NCBI GenBank assembly: GCA_038257155.1
Contig: JBBSJP010000017.1
Location: forward strand, 1 to 64,000
Direction of reading: 5' to 3'
From: JANJTY01 sp038257155
Lineage (GTDB): Bacteria; Pseudomonadota; Gammaproteobacteria; Xanthomonadales; Xanthomonadaceae
Length of the DNA stretch: 64,000 bases
Position numbers and translations under genes: made by a program. The notes under the pieces are model-generated. The model did no database searches, was not told the origin of the DNA, and saw only the letters and a list, made by a program, of their open reading frames with translations. Positions 7,283 to 17,400 of this stretch are shown here, piece by piece (the first letter of the stretch is position 1; the number at the start of each line of letters is the position of its first letter).

Positions 7283-9628
7283 TCAGAATGGCAGGACCAG
7301 CGCGGCGTCCTGCGCCAGAAGCTGCTGACGGAATACGTCTTGAATTCGATTCAGCGCGTCGTTTGAATCAGCATCGAATCGCATCACCAGCGCCGGGGTC
7401 GTGTTCGATGCACGCACCAGACCCCAGCCGTCGGGCCAGTCGGCGCGTACCCCATCGATCGTGGAGATCTTTGCCCCTTCGAACAAGGCCTTGTCGCGGA
7501 AGCGCTCGACGAAGGCGTAGTGCTCGCCCTCTGCCATCGCGAGCTTCAGCTCTGGCGTGCTCACACCCTTGGGCAATTCGTCAAAGATTTCCTCGGGTTC
7601 CCGTCCATCCGAGGCGAGAATCTCGAGCAACCGGGCAGCAGCGTAGAGACCGTCGTCGAACCCGAACCAGCGCTCGCGGAAGAAGAAGTGCCCGCTCATC
7701 TCGCCGCCCAGCTCGGAATCGACCTCCCTCATCTTGGCCTTGATCAGGGAGTGACCGGTCTTCCACATCACCGGGCTGCCGCCGTTGCGGAGGATATGGT
7801 TGGCAAGGTGCCCGGTGCACTTCACGTCGTAGATGATGCTGGCACCTGGATTTCGGCCCAGCACGTCCTGCGCGAACAGCATCAGCAGACGGTCCGGGTA
7901 GATGATCTCTCCTTGCCGGGTCACCACGCCGATGCGGTCGCCGTCGCCATCCAGGGCAATACCAAGTTCTGCGTCCATGCGCTTGACCGTCGTGATCAGG
8001 TCGGAGAGGTTGCGCGGGTCGCTGGGGTCCGGATGGTGGTTCGGGAAGGTTCCGTCGACTTCACAATGCAACGGTATCGGCTCGCAACCAATCGACTCTA
8101 GGAAGGGTGCGGCAAGATCACTCGCGGCACCGTTACCGGCGTCAATCACCACCCTCATGCGGCGTTCAAGCTGAATATCGCCCGACACCCGCTCAATGTA
8201 GTCGCGGGTCAGGTCGATTTGCTGGAGTCCGCCGAGGGAATCGGAGATCAGCAGCCGGTCTTCGGCGATGCGGGCATACAGCGCCGCAATGCCATCGCCG
8301 GACAATGTGGTGCCACCGATGACGATCTTGAACCCATTGTATTCAGGCGGATTGTGGCTGCCGGTCACCGCAACGCCGCAGCCTGTCCCCAGGTGGAAGG
8401 TCCCGAAGTACACCAGCGGTGTCGGCACCAGGCCGATATCGATGACATCACAGCCCGCTTGACGCAGGCCGCTGCTGAGGGCTTCGGTCAGCTCAGGGCT
8501 GGACAGGCGACCATCACGACCCACGACGATCTCGCGCAGGCCTTGCTCTTGCATCGCTGAACCGATCGCCTGGCCGATCAATTCGACGATCGGACTGGTC
8601 AGCGTTTCACCTACTACGCCGCGAATGTCGTAAGCACGGAAAATGCTGCGGTCGACCAATCGCGCATCCGGGAGAACATCATTCTTTTCAGTCTTCGATG
8701 CGCGCAGCGGCTTGCTCGATCGTTCAACCTCCACCCGCTCCAGGACCTCGGCAAACGACACGTCCGGTTCGGCGTAGTCTTCCGGCCGCGGCGACTTGCG
8801 CCCCAACCAGAGCAGTAGCAGGCCGAGCAGCAGGCTGCCGAACCCCAGGCCCAGGACCGTACCCCTGCCATAGTCCAGCACCTGCATGGCCTGCGGTACC
8901 GAGACTGAAACATGCAGGTTGCTCTCACCGATGCGCGCGGCGTTGTCACGCGAATCACGAGCCAGCGACTCGTCGCCACGCTGGTACAGGGCCGCGCTGC
9001 CACCGAGCTCGTCATCCAGCCGCAATTCAATGTATCCGTTGCCGATCTGTGCCTGTTCGAGAGGCGCCATCAAGGACGTCATTGGAAAGCGCAGCATGGC
9101 GGTGGCGATCACGGCCTCGCCGTCCTTGACCGGCCCGGCAAAGGCCAGAACCCTTTCGTCGCCTTGCGGCAGAACCCGCAACACCACGGTGCCCTGGGCC
9201 TGCACGGCATGCAGCAGCTCCAGACGACCAAACCCGAAGGCCGCCAGATCGCCGGAAAAGGCCTCTCCCAGCCCGGCGCTGAACAAATCGGATTCGGCGT
9301 CAGGCGCCAGCTGGCGAAGCTTTGTCAAGGCCTCGGCCGACTGGCCATCACGCAGCACCCCGATCAACGAATCATCACCCAGCACGCTAAGGGTTCTGGC
9401 GCGCAGGCCGCCAAGCTGCGCCGCAAGGTCGTCGGCGATGCGGTCGCGCTGAACCGCGATCTCGGTGTCCGCACCGACCTGGCGCCAGGTCGAAAAACTC
9501 TGCCACAGCGAGCTGAGTCCAACCAGCACAGCCACCGCGGCCAAGCCGAGCAACACGAATCGCCGTGCGACTGCCAGGCGGCGTCGGCTTTGCAGATCCA
9601 TGGGTTCAGCCGGCTTGCGCTTGGCCAT
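7283..9628 (-). CDS. algC: Phosphomannomutase/phosphoglucomutase, membrane-anchored long form
   Basis: Interconverts mannose-6-P and mannose-1-P (and the glucose phosphates), supplying precursors for exopolysaccharide and LPS. The 781-residue protein is much longer than the classic 460-residue enzyme. It has a cytoplasmic basic tail, a membrane helix at about 24-44, a predicted periplasmic sensor-like region of about 210 residues, a second membrane helix at about 258-278, a charged linker, then the alpha-D-phosphohexomutase domains from about residue 330. The phosphoserine loop VTGSHNPPEYNG carries S424; LDGDGDRIGVV is the metal loop and RASNTTPALVMRF the C-terminal phosphate clamp. Such N-terminal extensions are known in xanthomonads and relatives; the role of the periplasmic part is not known. 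Confidence 0.92.
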   Translation of the reverse strand: MAKRKPAEPMDLQSRRRLAVARRFVLLGLAAVAVLVGLSSLWQSFSTWRQVGADTEIAVQRDRIADDLAAQLGGLRARTLSVLGDDSLIGVLRDGQSAEALTKLRQLAPDAESDLFSAGLGEAFSGDLAAFGFGRLELLHAVQAQGTVVLRVLPQGDERVLAFAGPVKDGEAVIATAMLRFPMTSLMAPLEQAQIGNGYIELRLDDELGGSAALYQRGDESLARDSRDNAARIGESNLHVSVSVPQAMQVLDYGRGTVLGLGFGSLLLGLLLLWLGRKSPRPEDYAEPDVSFAEVLERVEVERSSKPLRASKTEKNDVLPDARLVDRSIFRAYDIRGVVGETLTSPIVELIGQAIGSAMQEQGLREIVVGRDGRLSSPELTEALSSGLRQAGCDVIDIGLVPTPLVYFGTFHLGTGCGVAVTGSHNPPEYNGFKIVIGGTTLSGDGIAALYARIAEDRLLISDSLGGLQQIDLTRDYIERVSGDIQLERRMRVVIDAGNGAASDLAAPFLESIGCEPIPLHCEVDGTFPNHHPDPSDPRNLSDLITTVKRMDAELGIALDGDGDRIGVVTRQGEIIYPDRLLMLFAQDVLGRNPGASIIYDVKCTGHLANHILRNGGSPVMWKTGHSLIKAKMREVDSELGGEMSGHFFFRERWFGFDDGLYAAARLLEILASDGREPEEIFDELPKGVSTPELKLAMAEGEHYAFVERFRDKALFEGAKISTIDGVRADWPDGWGLVRASNTTPALVMRFDADSNDALNRIQDVFRQQLLAQDAALVLPF

Positions 9629-9661
9629 TCGTTAAGCGGTCCCTGAGTTCATTCCGCGCGC

Positions 9662-10126
9662 TCAGCGCGTACCTGTGTGGCCGAAGCCGCCAGCGCCCCT
9701 GGCGCTGGCACCGAATTCCTCGACACGCTCGAACGCGGCCCGAGCCACCGGCAAAAGTACCAGCTGCGCGACCCGATCCCCCGGGCTGATGGTAATGGCA
9801 GCTCGGCTGCGGTTCCACAGGCTGATCATGAGTGGCCCCTGATAGTCGGCATCAATGAGGCCAACGAGGTTTCCCAACACCAAACCATGGCGATGGCCCA
9901 TTCCAGACCGCGGCAGGATCACCGCGCACCAGCCCGGATCAGCAATGTGAATGGCAATGCCGGAAGGAACCAGGGCCGTATCGCCTGGCTGCAGCTCGAT
10001 CGGGAATTCCGGCATGGCGCGCAGGTCCATGCCGGCCGACTGCGCGGTGGCATAGGCGGGTAGCTCGAACAGGGATTCGAGACGCGCATCGAGGACCTTC
10101 AGGTCGATTCGCAAGGCCTCGCTCAT
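9662..10126 (-). CDS. dut: dUTP diphosphatase
   Basis: Trimeric dUTPase that hydrolyses dUTP to dUMP, limiting uracil incorporation in DNA and feeding dTMP synthesis. The 154-residue product shows all five motifs: SAGMDLRA, PRSGMGHRHG, GLIDADYQGPL with the catalytic aspartate, ISPGDRVAQLVL and the C-terminal lid ARGAGGFGHTG. The ATG at 10126 overlaps the coaBC stop (ATGA), so translation is coupled. Confidence 0.97.
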   Translation of the reverse strand: MSEALRIDLKVLDARLESLFELPAYATAQSAGMDLRAMPEFPIELQPGDTALVPSGIAIHIADPGWCAVILPRSGMGHRHGLVLGNLVGLIDADYQGPLMISLWNRSRAAITISPGDRVAQLVLLPVARAAFERVEEFGASARGAGGFGHTGTR

Positions 10127-11331
10127 TGCGCCTCCATTCGCGCGGTGACCAGCGCCAGCAGCTGCTCGGCAACCCGCGCCTTGGGAGCACGCGCGATCTC
10201 CGCACCGCCGCCGGGCCAGTACACGCTCAAGGCATTGTCTTCCGCATCGAAGCCGCAACCATCCGCTCCAACCCGATTGGCCGCGATCATGTCGAGCCGC
10301 TTGCGCTCCAGCTTGCCCCGCGCATAGCCCTCGACATTGTCGGTTTCAGCAGCGAAACCAACCACGAAGGGCCGCGGCTGCAGCGCCGCCACTTCGGCCA
10401 GGATGTCGGCGGTGCGCACCAGCGTCAGGCTGAGGTCACCCTCGGATTTCTTGATTTTCTGATCTGCCACAGCAAAGGGACGGTAATCGGCCACCGCCGC
10501 CGAAGCGATGAAGACATCCTGCCCAGGCAGCTGCTCGAAGACTGCGCTGCGCATCTGCTCAGCTGAACGAACATCCAGGCGTCGCACGCCGGGCGGCGTG
10601 CCAAGGCGCACCGGACCGGCAACCAGGGTGACATCCGCACCCATCGAGGCCGCTGCCGCAGCCACCGCGAATCCCATCCGGCCGGAGCTGCGATTGCCGA
10701 GAAAGCGGACCGGATCGAGATCTTCGAATGTTGGGCCGGCGGTGATCAGCACCCGCCGCCCCGCAAGGCGCCGATCCGTGAGCGTCGCAACGATGTCTCC
10801 GGGCTCCTGCATTCGCCCGGCGCCGGTCTCGCCGCAAGCCTGCGCGCCAGACTCCGGGCCCAACACCCGAACACCACGCTGCATCAACACGCCGACATTG
10901 GCTTGCGTGGCAGGATGCGACCACATCACCCGATTCATCGCCGGCGCGATGCAAAGCGGCGCCTCGCTGGCCAGGCAGAGCGTGGTCAGCAGATCGTTGG
11001 CAAGTCCGTGCGCGAGCCGCGCAATGATGTCGGCCGATGCGGGCGCGATCAACACGAGGTCGGCCCAGCGCGCGAGCTCGATATGCCCCATGGCGGCTTC
11101 GGCGGCCTCGTCCCACAGCGCGCGCCGCACTGGATTGCCGGACAGCGCCTGGAACGTGGTGGCCGATACAAAACGCTCGGCGGCCTCGGTCAATACCACG
11201 CGGACCTCGCCGCCGGCATCCCGCCAGCGACGCACGATCTCGGCAGCCTTGTAGGCGGCAATGCCGCCACTGACGCCTAGCAGCAGGCGCGAGGCGCGCG
11301 GCGCCGCGACGACGGTCGATCGGGAAGGCAC
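10123..11331 (-). CDS. coaBC: Bifunctional phosphopantothenoylcysteine decarboxylase/phosphopantothenate-cysteine ligase
   Basis: Two steps of coenzyme A synthesis. The N-terminal CoaC flavoprotein part (about 1-190) has GVSGGIAAYKA for FMN binding, the catalytic histidine in MGHIELARWADLVLIAPAS and the cysteine of the substrate flap in ACGETGAGRM. The C-terminal CoaB part begins VLITAGPTFEDLDPVRFLGN and has the KIKK lysine motif. The frame is open 85 codons upstream, but the GTG at 11331 gives 402 residues, close to the E. coli length, with AGGA upstream at a slightly long spacing. Divergent from radC, as in many proteobacteria. Confidence 0.95.
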   Translation of the reverse strand: MPSRSTVVAAPRASRLLLGVSGGIAAYKAAEIVRRWRDAGGEVRVVLTEAAERFVSATTFQALSGNPVRRALWDEAAEAAMGHIELARWADLVLIAPASADIIARLAHGLANDLLTTLCLASEAPLCIAPAMNRVMWSHPATQANVGVLMQRGVRVLGPESGAQACGETGAGRMQEPGDIVATLTDRRLAGRRVLITAGPTFEDLDPVRFLGNRSSGRMGFAVAAAAASMGADVTLVAGPVRLGTPPGVRRLDVRSAEQMRSAVFEQLPGQDVFIASAAVADYRPFAVADQKIKKSEGDLSLTLVRTADILAEVAALQPRPFVVGFAAETDNVEGYARGKLERKRLDMIAANRVGADGCGFDAEDNALSVYWPGGGAEIARAPKARVAEQLLALVTARMEAQ

Positions 11332-11428
11332 GGGTAAGCTTTTTCCTACAACAGGCAGGGCGATTAGCTTACCGGAAAGCAGGATTCCTCCGATGTACGC
11401 TGCGCTACCGGCGTTGCAGACTGGCCAC

Positions 11429-12103
11429 ATGACAATACGCGACTGGCCAAGCAACGAACGCCCGCGGGAAAAACTGCTGGCAGGCGGACCACAGTGCCTG
11501 TCCGATGCCGAATTGCTGGCGGTGTTCATCGGATCCGGCCAACCCGGCCGCAATGCAGTGGACCTGGGACGCGAGTTGATCCACACCGCCGGAGGCTTGC
11601 GTGGCCTGATGGAAAAGACGCCACGCGAGCTGGCAAGCCTGAACGGACTTGGACCAGCGCGTGCCAGCCGCCTTGCTGCGGCGCTGGAACTCGGCAGTCG
11701 GCATCTGGCAGCGGAACTGCAACGCGGCGACTCGCTGACCGATCCCGAGGCCGCGGGTCGCTTCCTGGCCTTGAAACTGCGCCACCTGCCGCATGAGGTG
11801 TTTGCCTGCCTGTTCCTCGATACCCGTCATCGGGTTCTGGCCTTCGAGGAACTGTTCCAGGGAACCATTGACGGTGCCCAGGTGCACCCGCGCGAAGTAC
11901 TGCGGCGCTGTCTGGCACACAATGCCGCCGCCGTGATCCTGGCCCACAACCACCCCAGCGGGGTAGCCGAGCCGTCCGCCGCGGATCGCGCCATCACCCA
12001 GCGGCTGCGCGAAGCCCTCGCCATGATCGATGTGCGGGTACTCGACCACCTCGTGATCGGTGACGGCGCGCCGCTATCCTTCGCAGCGCGCGGCCTGTTG
12101 TGA
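11429..12103 (+). CDS. radC: RadC family JAMM/MPN+ domain protein
   Basis: A 224-residue protein with an N-terminal helix-hairpin-helix part (LASLNGLGPARASRLAAALEL) and a C-terminal JAB1/MPN+ metalloprotease-like domain. The zinc motif is HNHPSG followed by D at the expected spacing (AEPSAADRAITQRL). The start is placed at the ATG giving MTIRDWPSNERPREKLL, the usual RadC opening; an in-frame ATG at 11393 is less likely. RadC is historically called a DNA repair protein, but its biochemical role is unsettled. Confidence 0.93.
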   Translation: MTIRDWPSNERPREKLLAGGPQCLSDAELLAVFIGSGQPGRNAVDLGRELIHTAGGLRGLMEKTPRELASLNGLGPARASRLAAALELGSRHLAAELQRGDSLTDPEAAGRFLALKLRHLPHEVFACLFLDTRHRVLAFEELFQGTIDGAQVHPREVLRRCLAHNAAAVILAHNHPSGVAEPSAADRAITQRLREALAMIDVRVLDHLVIGDGAPLSFAARGLL

Positions 12104-12133
12104 TCCGCGCGCTGTGAGCCCTAGCAAGCATGC

Positions 12134-14407
12134 CTATTCGAATCCACCGCCGTCGTCAGAGCCGAAGATGGCGTCATAGGACACGCGGCGGAACTGGACG
12201 ATGGCGTTGTCGACCGTCGCAGAGACGTAGATGTACTGATTGTCGTGGCTCGCCACGACTGCGGCGGGGCCCTGCATGTTGTCTACCTGGCCCTCACCAT
12301 CGAACACGGTCTGACGAACCGTGAGGTCGCCGGATTGTGTCGTGGTGCCGTCGCTCAGCGCACGTCGGAACACGGTCAGGCTGCTGTCGGCGAAGCCGAC
12401 CACAAACACTTCCCTGCCGTTCGGGGCCATGGCGATGCCCTGGGGTCCACCGAGGCCGAAGATGCCCGGATCGCTCTTACGCCACATGCGCCGCCAGCTC
12501 AACGCACCGGTTTCGCTGCGATCGAACAGCACCACGCTGTTGCTGGACTCGCCAATGACGTAAAGGTGGCGGCCATCCGGACTGAGCACCAGATCGAAGG
12601 CGCCGGCCAGTCCCTGCACGCCGCCCAGGCCGTTACGCTGGCTGCCGGTAAAGCTCAGCTTGCCAAAGTCCGCGCTTTCCGGATTGCTGACACGCTCGAA
12701 AGCCAGCACGGCGTTGCCGAATCGGGCCGCCACGTACAGCTGTCCGCCGTCAGCCGACAGCGCCAGGCCGCTCGGGCGATCCAGGCCCAGGACCACCCCA
12801 CCGCTGTCGCTGGCGTCATCAACGCCGCTGCGCTCGGCCTCGAGCATACCCAAAGCACCCGTGAGTGCATCCCTGCCGTAGACCGCGATCGCATTGGCTA
12901 CCCCACCCGAGGCATAGAGATGACGTCCGTCAGCGCTCACCCTCACCGCATTGACACCCTGCAGTGAAGAGTCCTGCTGGTTCTGCACGAAACTCAGGGT
13001 CCCGTCGCTCGGGTCGCGTTCCAGCACCACGACCGCCCCGCTGTTGCGCGCTGCCACATACACATGCAGTCCGTCAGGGCTCATGGTCACGTCACTTGCG
13101 CCATCCAGGAGCGCCGCACTGAAGCCGGTACTGGCGACGGAGTAGCGAGTGGTGAAGGCCAGTGCACCCCCAACCGGATTGCGTGCGAAAAGCAGAATCG
13201 AGTCGAGCGGGTCGCTGACCGCATAGGCATGCGCGCCATCCGGAGAGAGCGCCAGACGGCCCGGGTTGGCTAGCTCGGGGACGTTGCCGGTATCGGGCCC
13301 GGGTGTCACTGCCGGATCGAAGGCGGGATCTACAATGACGCCACTCGCTTGGCTCTGCTGAAGCACCACGGCGATCGGCGCACTCAACAGGAGGCGCACG
13401 TATTCGTCCGGCTCCACCACCGCGTCGGCCAGCACAGGGATGCGAATCTCTGCTTCCAATTGGCCAGCCGGAATGGTTAGCGTGCCGCTCGCCGACGTGA
13501 AGTCCAAGCCCGCGGTTGCAGTGATGCTCGAAGTGGCATAGGTAAAGGTCGCAGGCACGTCAGAAGAACGCGACAGGCGCGGGCGAAACACCAGATCGAC
13601 GCTGCCCGCTGCCGGTTCCAGCGCACGTGCGTCCGGCACCTGCAGCGCCGGAACATTATCGTCGTCCAGGATGGAGGCCGAGGCCGTGTTGTCGACCAGC
13701 ACGCCCCCGTCGATCGCCGTGACCTCCACGCTGAAGCTCTCATTCGGCTCCACGGCGGTATCGCCACATACCTGCACCGTCAACTGGCCTTGCAGCGCAC
13801 CGGCGGCGAGCACCGTGGACTGCGCGTCTTCGGCAACGTAGTCGACACCATCTGCGCCGCAGCTGGCGCCGCCAGTCGCGCTACCGTCCAGGGCGCGCCA
13901 GGTCAGGGTGACGGAATCGGCTGAAGACGTATTCAAGCTGATGCCAAACAGTGCGGGAGTGGTTCCCGAATTGCCCTCAAGCAACTCGACGTCGGCGATC
14001 GATACCGCAGGTCCTGTGCCCATGTTCTGGGGATCCAGATCGAGCCGCACAGCAACACCTTCCGCGCCGACGCTGGTTTCGGCCGCCAGGCGGATCCCAA
14101 CGAAAAGCCGGATCGGATCACCCGGCCGGGCCCGTCCGGGCAGGCGCGGATCGACCGCGTCCATCGGAATGCGCAGGGCGAACTGGTTGCCCAACTCGGG
14201 CAAGCGTCCGATGCGATAGCTGGCCACCACCGTGTTGTCGGACGTGGTGCGGGCCTCGATCACCGTGCCGAACTCCGCCGCCGAGCCGAACAGGGTGGCA
14301 TTGCCGTAGATCACGTGATCCGGTGCCTCGATCGTGGCCATCACTGACCCGGGAAGCAGGACCAGCAGGACCCCCAGAAAGCGGATGAATGCGCTTTTCA
14401 TGATCAT
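12134..14407 (-). CDS. Secreted Calx-beta and beta-propeller protein, last gene of the giant-protein operon
   Basis: A 757-residue exported protein with a signal peptide (about 1-25, ending PGSVMA). After an N-terminal region of about 125 residues come two Calx-beta-like sandwiches at about 150-365 (SATGG..DYVAEDAQSTVLAAG, then VEPNESFSVEV and VVEPDEYVRLLL). A seven-blade-size propeller follows at about 375-745, with repeated ALSPDGAHAYAVSD / MSPDGLHVYVAAR / ADGRHLYASGG blades of the lactonase/YVTN type. No catalytic residues of lactonases are evident, so a binding or structural role is more likely. The C-terminus ends AIFGSDDGGGFE, resembling the IFRDGFE motif in the first protein of the operon. 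The ATG at 14407 overlaps the upstream stop (ATGA). Its blades are strikingly similar to those inserted in the 4643-residue protein. Confidence 0.85.
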   Translation of the reverse strand: MIMKSAFIRFLGVLLVLLPGSVMATIEAPDHVIYGNATLFGSAAEFGTVIEARTTSDNTVVASYRIGRLPELGNQFALRIPMDAVDPRLPGRARPGDPIRLFVGIRLAAETSVGAEGVAVRLDLDPQNMGTGPAVSIADVELLEGNSGTTPALFGISLNTSSADSVTLTWRALDGSATGGASCGADGVDYVAEDAQSTVLAAGALQGQLTVQVCGDTAVEPNESFSVEVTAIDGGVLVDNTASASILDDDNVPALQVPDARALEPAAGSVDLVFRPRLSRSSDVPATFTYATSSITATAGLDFTSASGTLTIPAGQLEAEIRIPVLADAVVEPDEYVRLLLSAPIAVVLQQSQASGVIVDPAFDPAVTPGPDTGNVPELANPGRLALSPDGAHAYAVSDPLDSILLFARNPVGGALAFTTRYSVASTGFSAALLDGASDVTMSPDGLHVYVAARNSGAVVVLERDPSDGTLSFVQNQQDSSLQGVNAVRVSADGRHLYASGGVANAIAVYGRDALTGALGMLEAERSGVDDASDSGGVVLGLDRPSGLALSADGGQLYVAARFGNAVLAFERVSNPESADFGKLSFTGSQRNGLGGVQGLAGAFDLVLSPDGRHLYVIGESSNSVVLFDRSETGALSWRRMWRKSDPGIFGLGGPQGIAMAPNGREVFVVGFADSSLTVFRRALSDGTTTQSGDLTVRQTVFDGEGQVDNMQGPAAVVASHDNQYIYVSATVDNAIVQFRRVSYDAIFGSDDGGGFE

Positions 14408-17400
14408 TGTCCCGAATAGGCGTAGGTGGAGAAGAACACCTGGATGTCCTTGACACCCTCCCCGTCACGTACGCCGCCTCCGCCAGGAACCGGTGCGCCG
14501 TCGATGAAGGTATCCAGCCCGTCCACCGGGTCGTTGAGGAAGGTTCCGCCAGGAATGATGATCATCCAGCGACGGTTCCACACCGAACGTCCCACCAAAC
14601 GGCTGTCGAAGATCACTTCGCTGTCGTCGAAAGGCTCGGTCAAGTGATAGGCACGGAAGCGCGGATAGCGCCGCAACTCGGTGGTCGATCCGTTGAGGCT
14701 GTCGGCCACCGGGTTCCAGTCGAAGCGGCCGAGATCCTGCGCCCCGATCGGGAAGGGGATCGGGATCGCCTGATCGACAATCTGCCATTCGCGCGTGGAG
14801 AAGTCGTTCGCCGAAGCGGCGCGCAGCACGTCGGCGCCAACCGGGAACAGGTACACACGCGGGTCGTCAGCCAGCGGCAGACTGGCGTAGTTCGCGAACC
14901 AGGTTCCCACCGAGCGGATGCGGGTGGCGAACTGGCTGGAGTCGTAGGAACTGTCGTTCGGACCCAGATCCCAGCCGAAGAAGTTCAGTCCGAAGCTGAC
15001 ATTGGTGGTGAACTCGATCACCAGGCCCGGCTGCGGCCCGGCCGACGCAGGCGCAAACGGCCGTGCGTAGCGGCGGAACTCCGGAACGCTCCACAGGTCG
15101 GCTACGCGCATCTCAGACAACTTCGCTCGCCAGGCCTCGTCGCCCTCCTCGCCCTCGGGAATGCGGAACAGCTCGCGCCGCAGCGAGAAGCGATTGGTCT
15201 CGATCTGCGGATTGTTGAAGCCCATCTGGCCCTTCAGCACGGCGAAGTTCAGGCTCAACTGGGCCATCGTATCGGCCAGACCCGGCGTGCCTGGCACCGG
15301 CGTGCCATCGAGCATCTGCCCCAGACTGCGGTGTTTCACGATGTCGGTCAGGAAGCCCTGCCCGGCGGCGCTGTCGCTGCCCAACAGGTTGGTCTCGTAA
15401 TCGTAGGCCGAGGCCGCCAGATAGACATAGCGTGCGGCCAGGTCAAAAGCGGCGCGATACTTCTGCAGCGCGTCGTTGCGGAAGATGCGGAAGGCCATGT
15501 CCTGGTAACGGTACTCCTGCACCGCCGCCGCGCCAGTGCGACGGAAGGTCAGCAGGCGGTCGTGCGCGCGCAGACCCTCGGCCAGGGCGGCGCGGTACTC
15601 ACCCACGAGAGACTTGAGTGTCTCGGCCCGCGCGAAGATCTCGGCGCGAAGTATCGGCTCGCGTCGCAGAACCACGTCGATGGTGCCGACCTGATTGAAG
15701 AATTCCAGGTTGGCCGCATTGATCGAGGTCTGGATGCCGGCCAGCTCGGTGACATCTTCCTTGGCCGCATCGGTCGCACTGGCGGCGATGTTCAGGCCAT
15801 CTGCCACCGATTCCAGGGTGAAGGCGGCCACGTCACCACCCATTTTCACTGCGCAGCGCGCCGGGGCAGCGACATCACCGCCCACAGCCAAGCCTGCAAT
15901 GAACGACTTGGGAATGCACTCGGCGGTGTTGGACATGAAGCGGTTGAAGAAGCCAGCGACACGATTGGCGACGGTGGCCACGGCGTTCATCGTCTGGGTG
16001 GCGATGGTCAAGCCAAGCAGGGTTTCACGCTGGCGGATGGCGATATTGATATCGTCTTCCTGCAGGTCGAAGATCGCCCCGAGGGTATCGACTTCGGCCT
16101 CCAGCTCAAGGCGCATGGCGTCGTACTCCAGCATGCCCTGTTTGAGTGAAATGCGCGCCTGCAGCATCTGCTGCAGGATTTGCTGCAATCGCCCCGGAGC
16201 CCTGCGTTCGCCAGACCAGCTGTCCGGCTTGGTGAACCACAGGCCGATGTCGGGCGACTCGATGGTGACGTAGTCGACGTCGATACTGTCGTCGATATCG
16301 AGATCGCCGAGCGCACAGCCCGTGCTTTGCGGGAACAGTTCGCAGGACTGTCCGTTGGAGCCGGTCGCGACCGTCGTGCCATCGGCCGGCTCGAGATTGA
16401 AGAAGTTGAGACCGTTGCGCGCCGGCGTGTATTCGGCCTGGAAGGAGTTCACCCGGGTGATCGTCAGATCGTCCAGCCCACCATCGAAGTCGAAGGCGGT
16501 TCCGGCCAGCGCTGGCACGTCCATCACCATGTAGTGGTACATGTCCGGGCCGTTGTAGCCGGCCGGATAGGTGCCGCCCGGACCGATGTCGTCGGCATAG
16601 GGGTAGCCGAAGATCTCGATCAGCTGATTGGCGAAGTCAGTCTCCTGGCCGGCAGCGGCGACGGTCAGGTCGTCGACTTCGTTCTGGTTGCGGCGCATCT
16701 GGTTGTTGAGCTGGTTGGCAAAATCCCAGACCTGCACGGCGTTGTTCAGTGCTCCGAGCGCGCGCTCGTAGATCTGCTCGAAGTGGGTCAGTCCCTGGGT
16801 ACCCGAGCCGACATCGAGGAAGGTGGGATCGATATCGAAACTGATCACGCCGCGCGCCAGGCCCAGCGGATTGACGCCGGAATCGGCCTTGTCGACCTGT
16901 CCCTGGATGGCATCGTAATGCCCGGCGATCTCGCTGATCTCGCTGACCGTGGTCCGGTCGATCTTCTGGATGCCAACGCGCTCCGGATCCGGGTCGACAT
17001 CGGGGAGGATCGCATTGGTGGTTGCCCAGTCGAAGTAGGCGGCCATACCGGAACGGCGACCCCATTCGGCCAGGCCCCAGGCGCGCTGCGGAATGGTGTC
17101 CTCGTAACCCTGCCATTGGCCGTTGGGATCTTCAACGAAGGCCGATCGGTAGGTCAGATCAACGATCTCCGCGCCGGCCCTGGCTTTGGCCGCCGCGGTT
17201 TCGGCGAACTGCCGCTCGTCAAGGAAGTCGACCGTCACCGAGGCGCCTGCGACCAGAATGTTCTCGGCCTCGGTGGCCCATGAGTAGAACGGATGCCGCA
17301 AGAGCTCGTAGTAGGTCTTGGTCGCCGTCAGGTAGTGACCCCAGGCATCGCCATGCCCCTGCGGGAACATGATGCGCGCATCGAACTCATCGATCACGCC

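Noticed and set aside
12134..14407. Enzymatic 6-phosphogluconolactonase
   Set aside because: Blades look like the lactonase/YVTN superfamily, but the protein is exported, carries Calx-beta domains and shows no catalytic residues.
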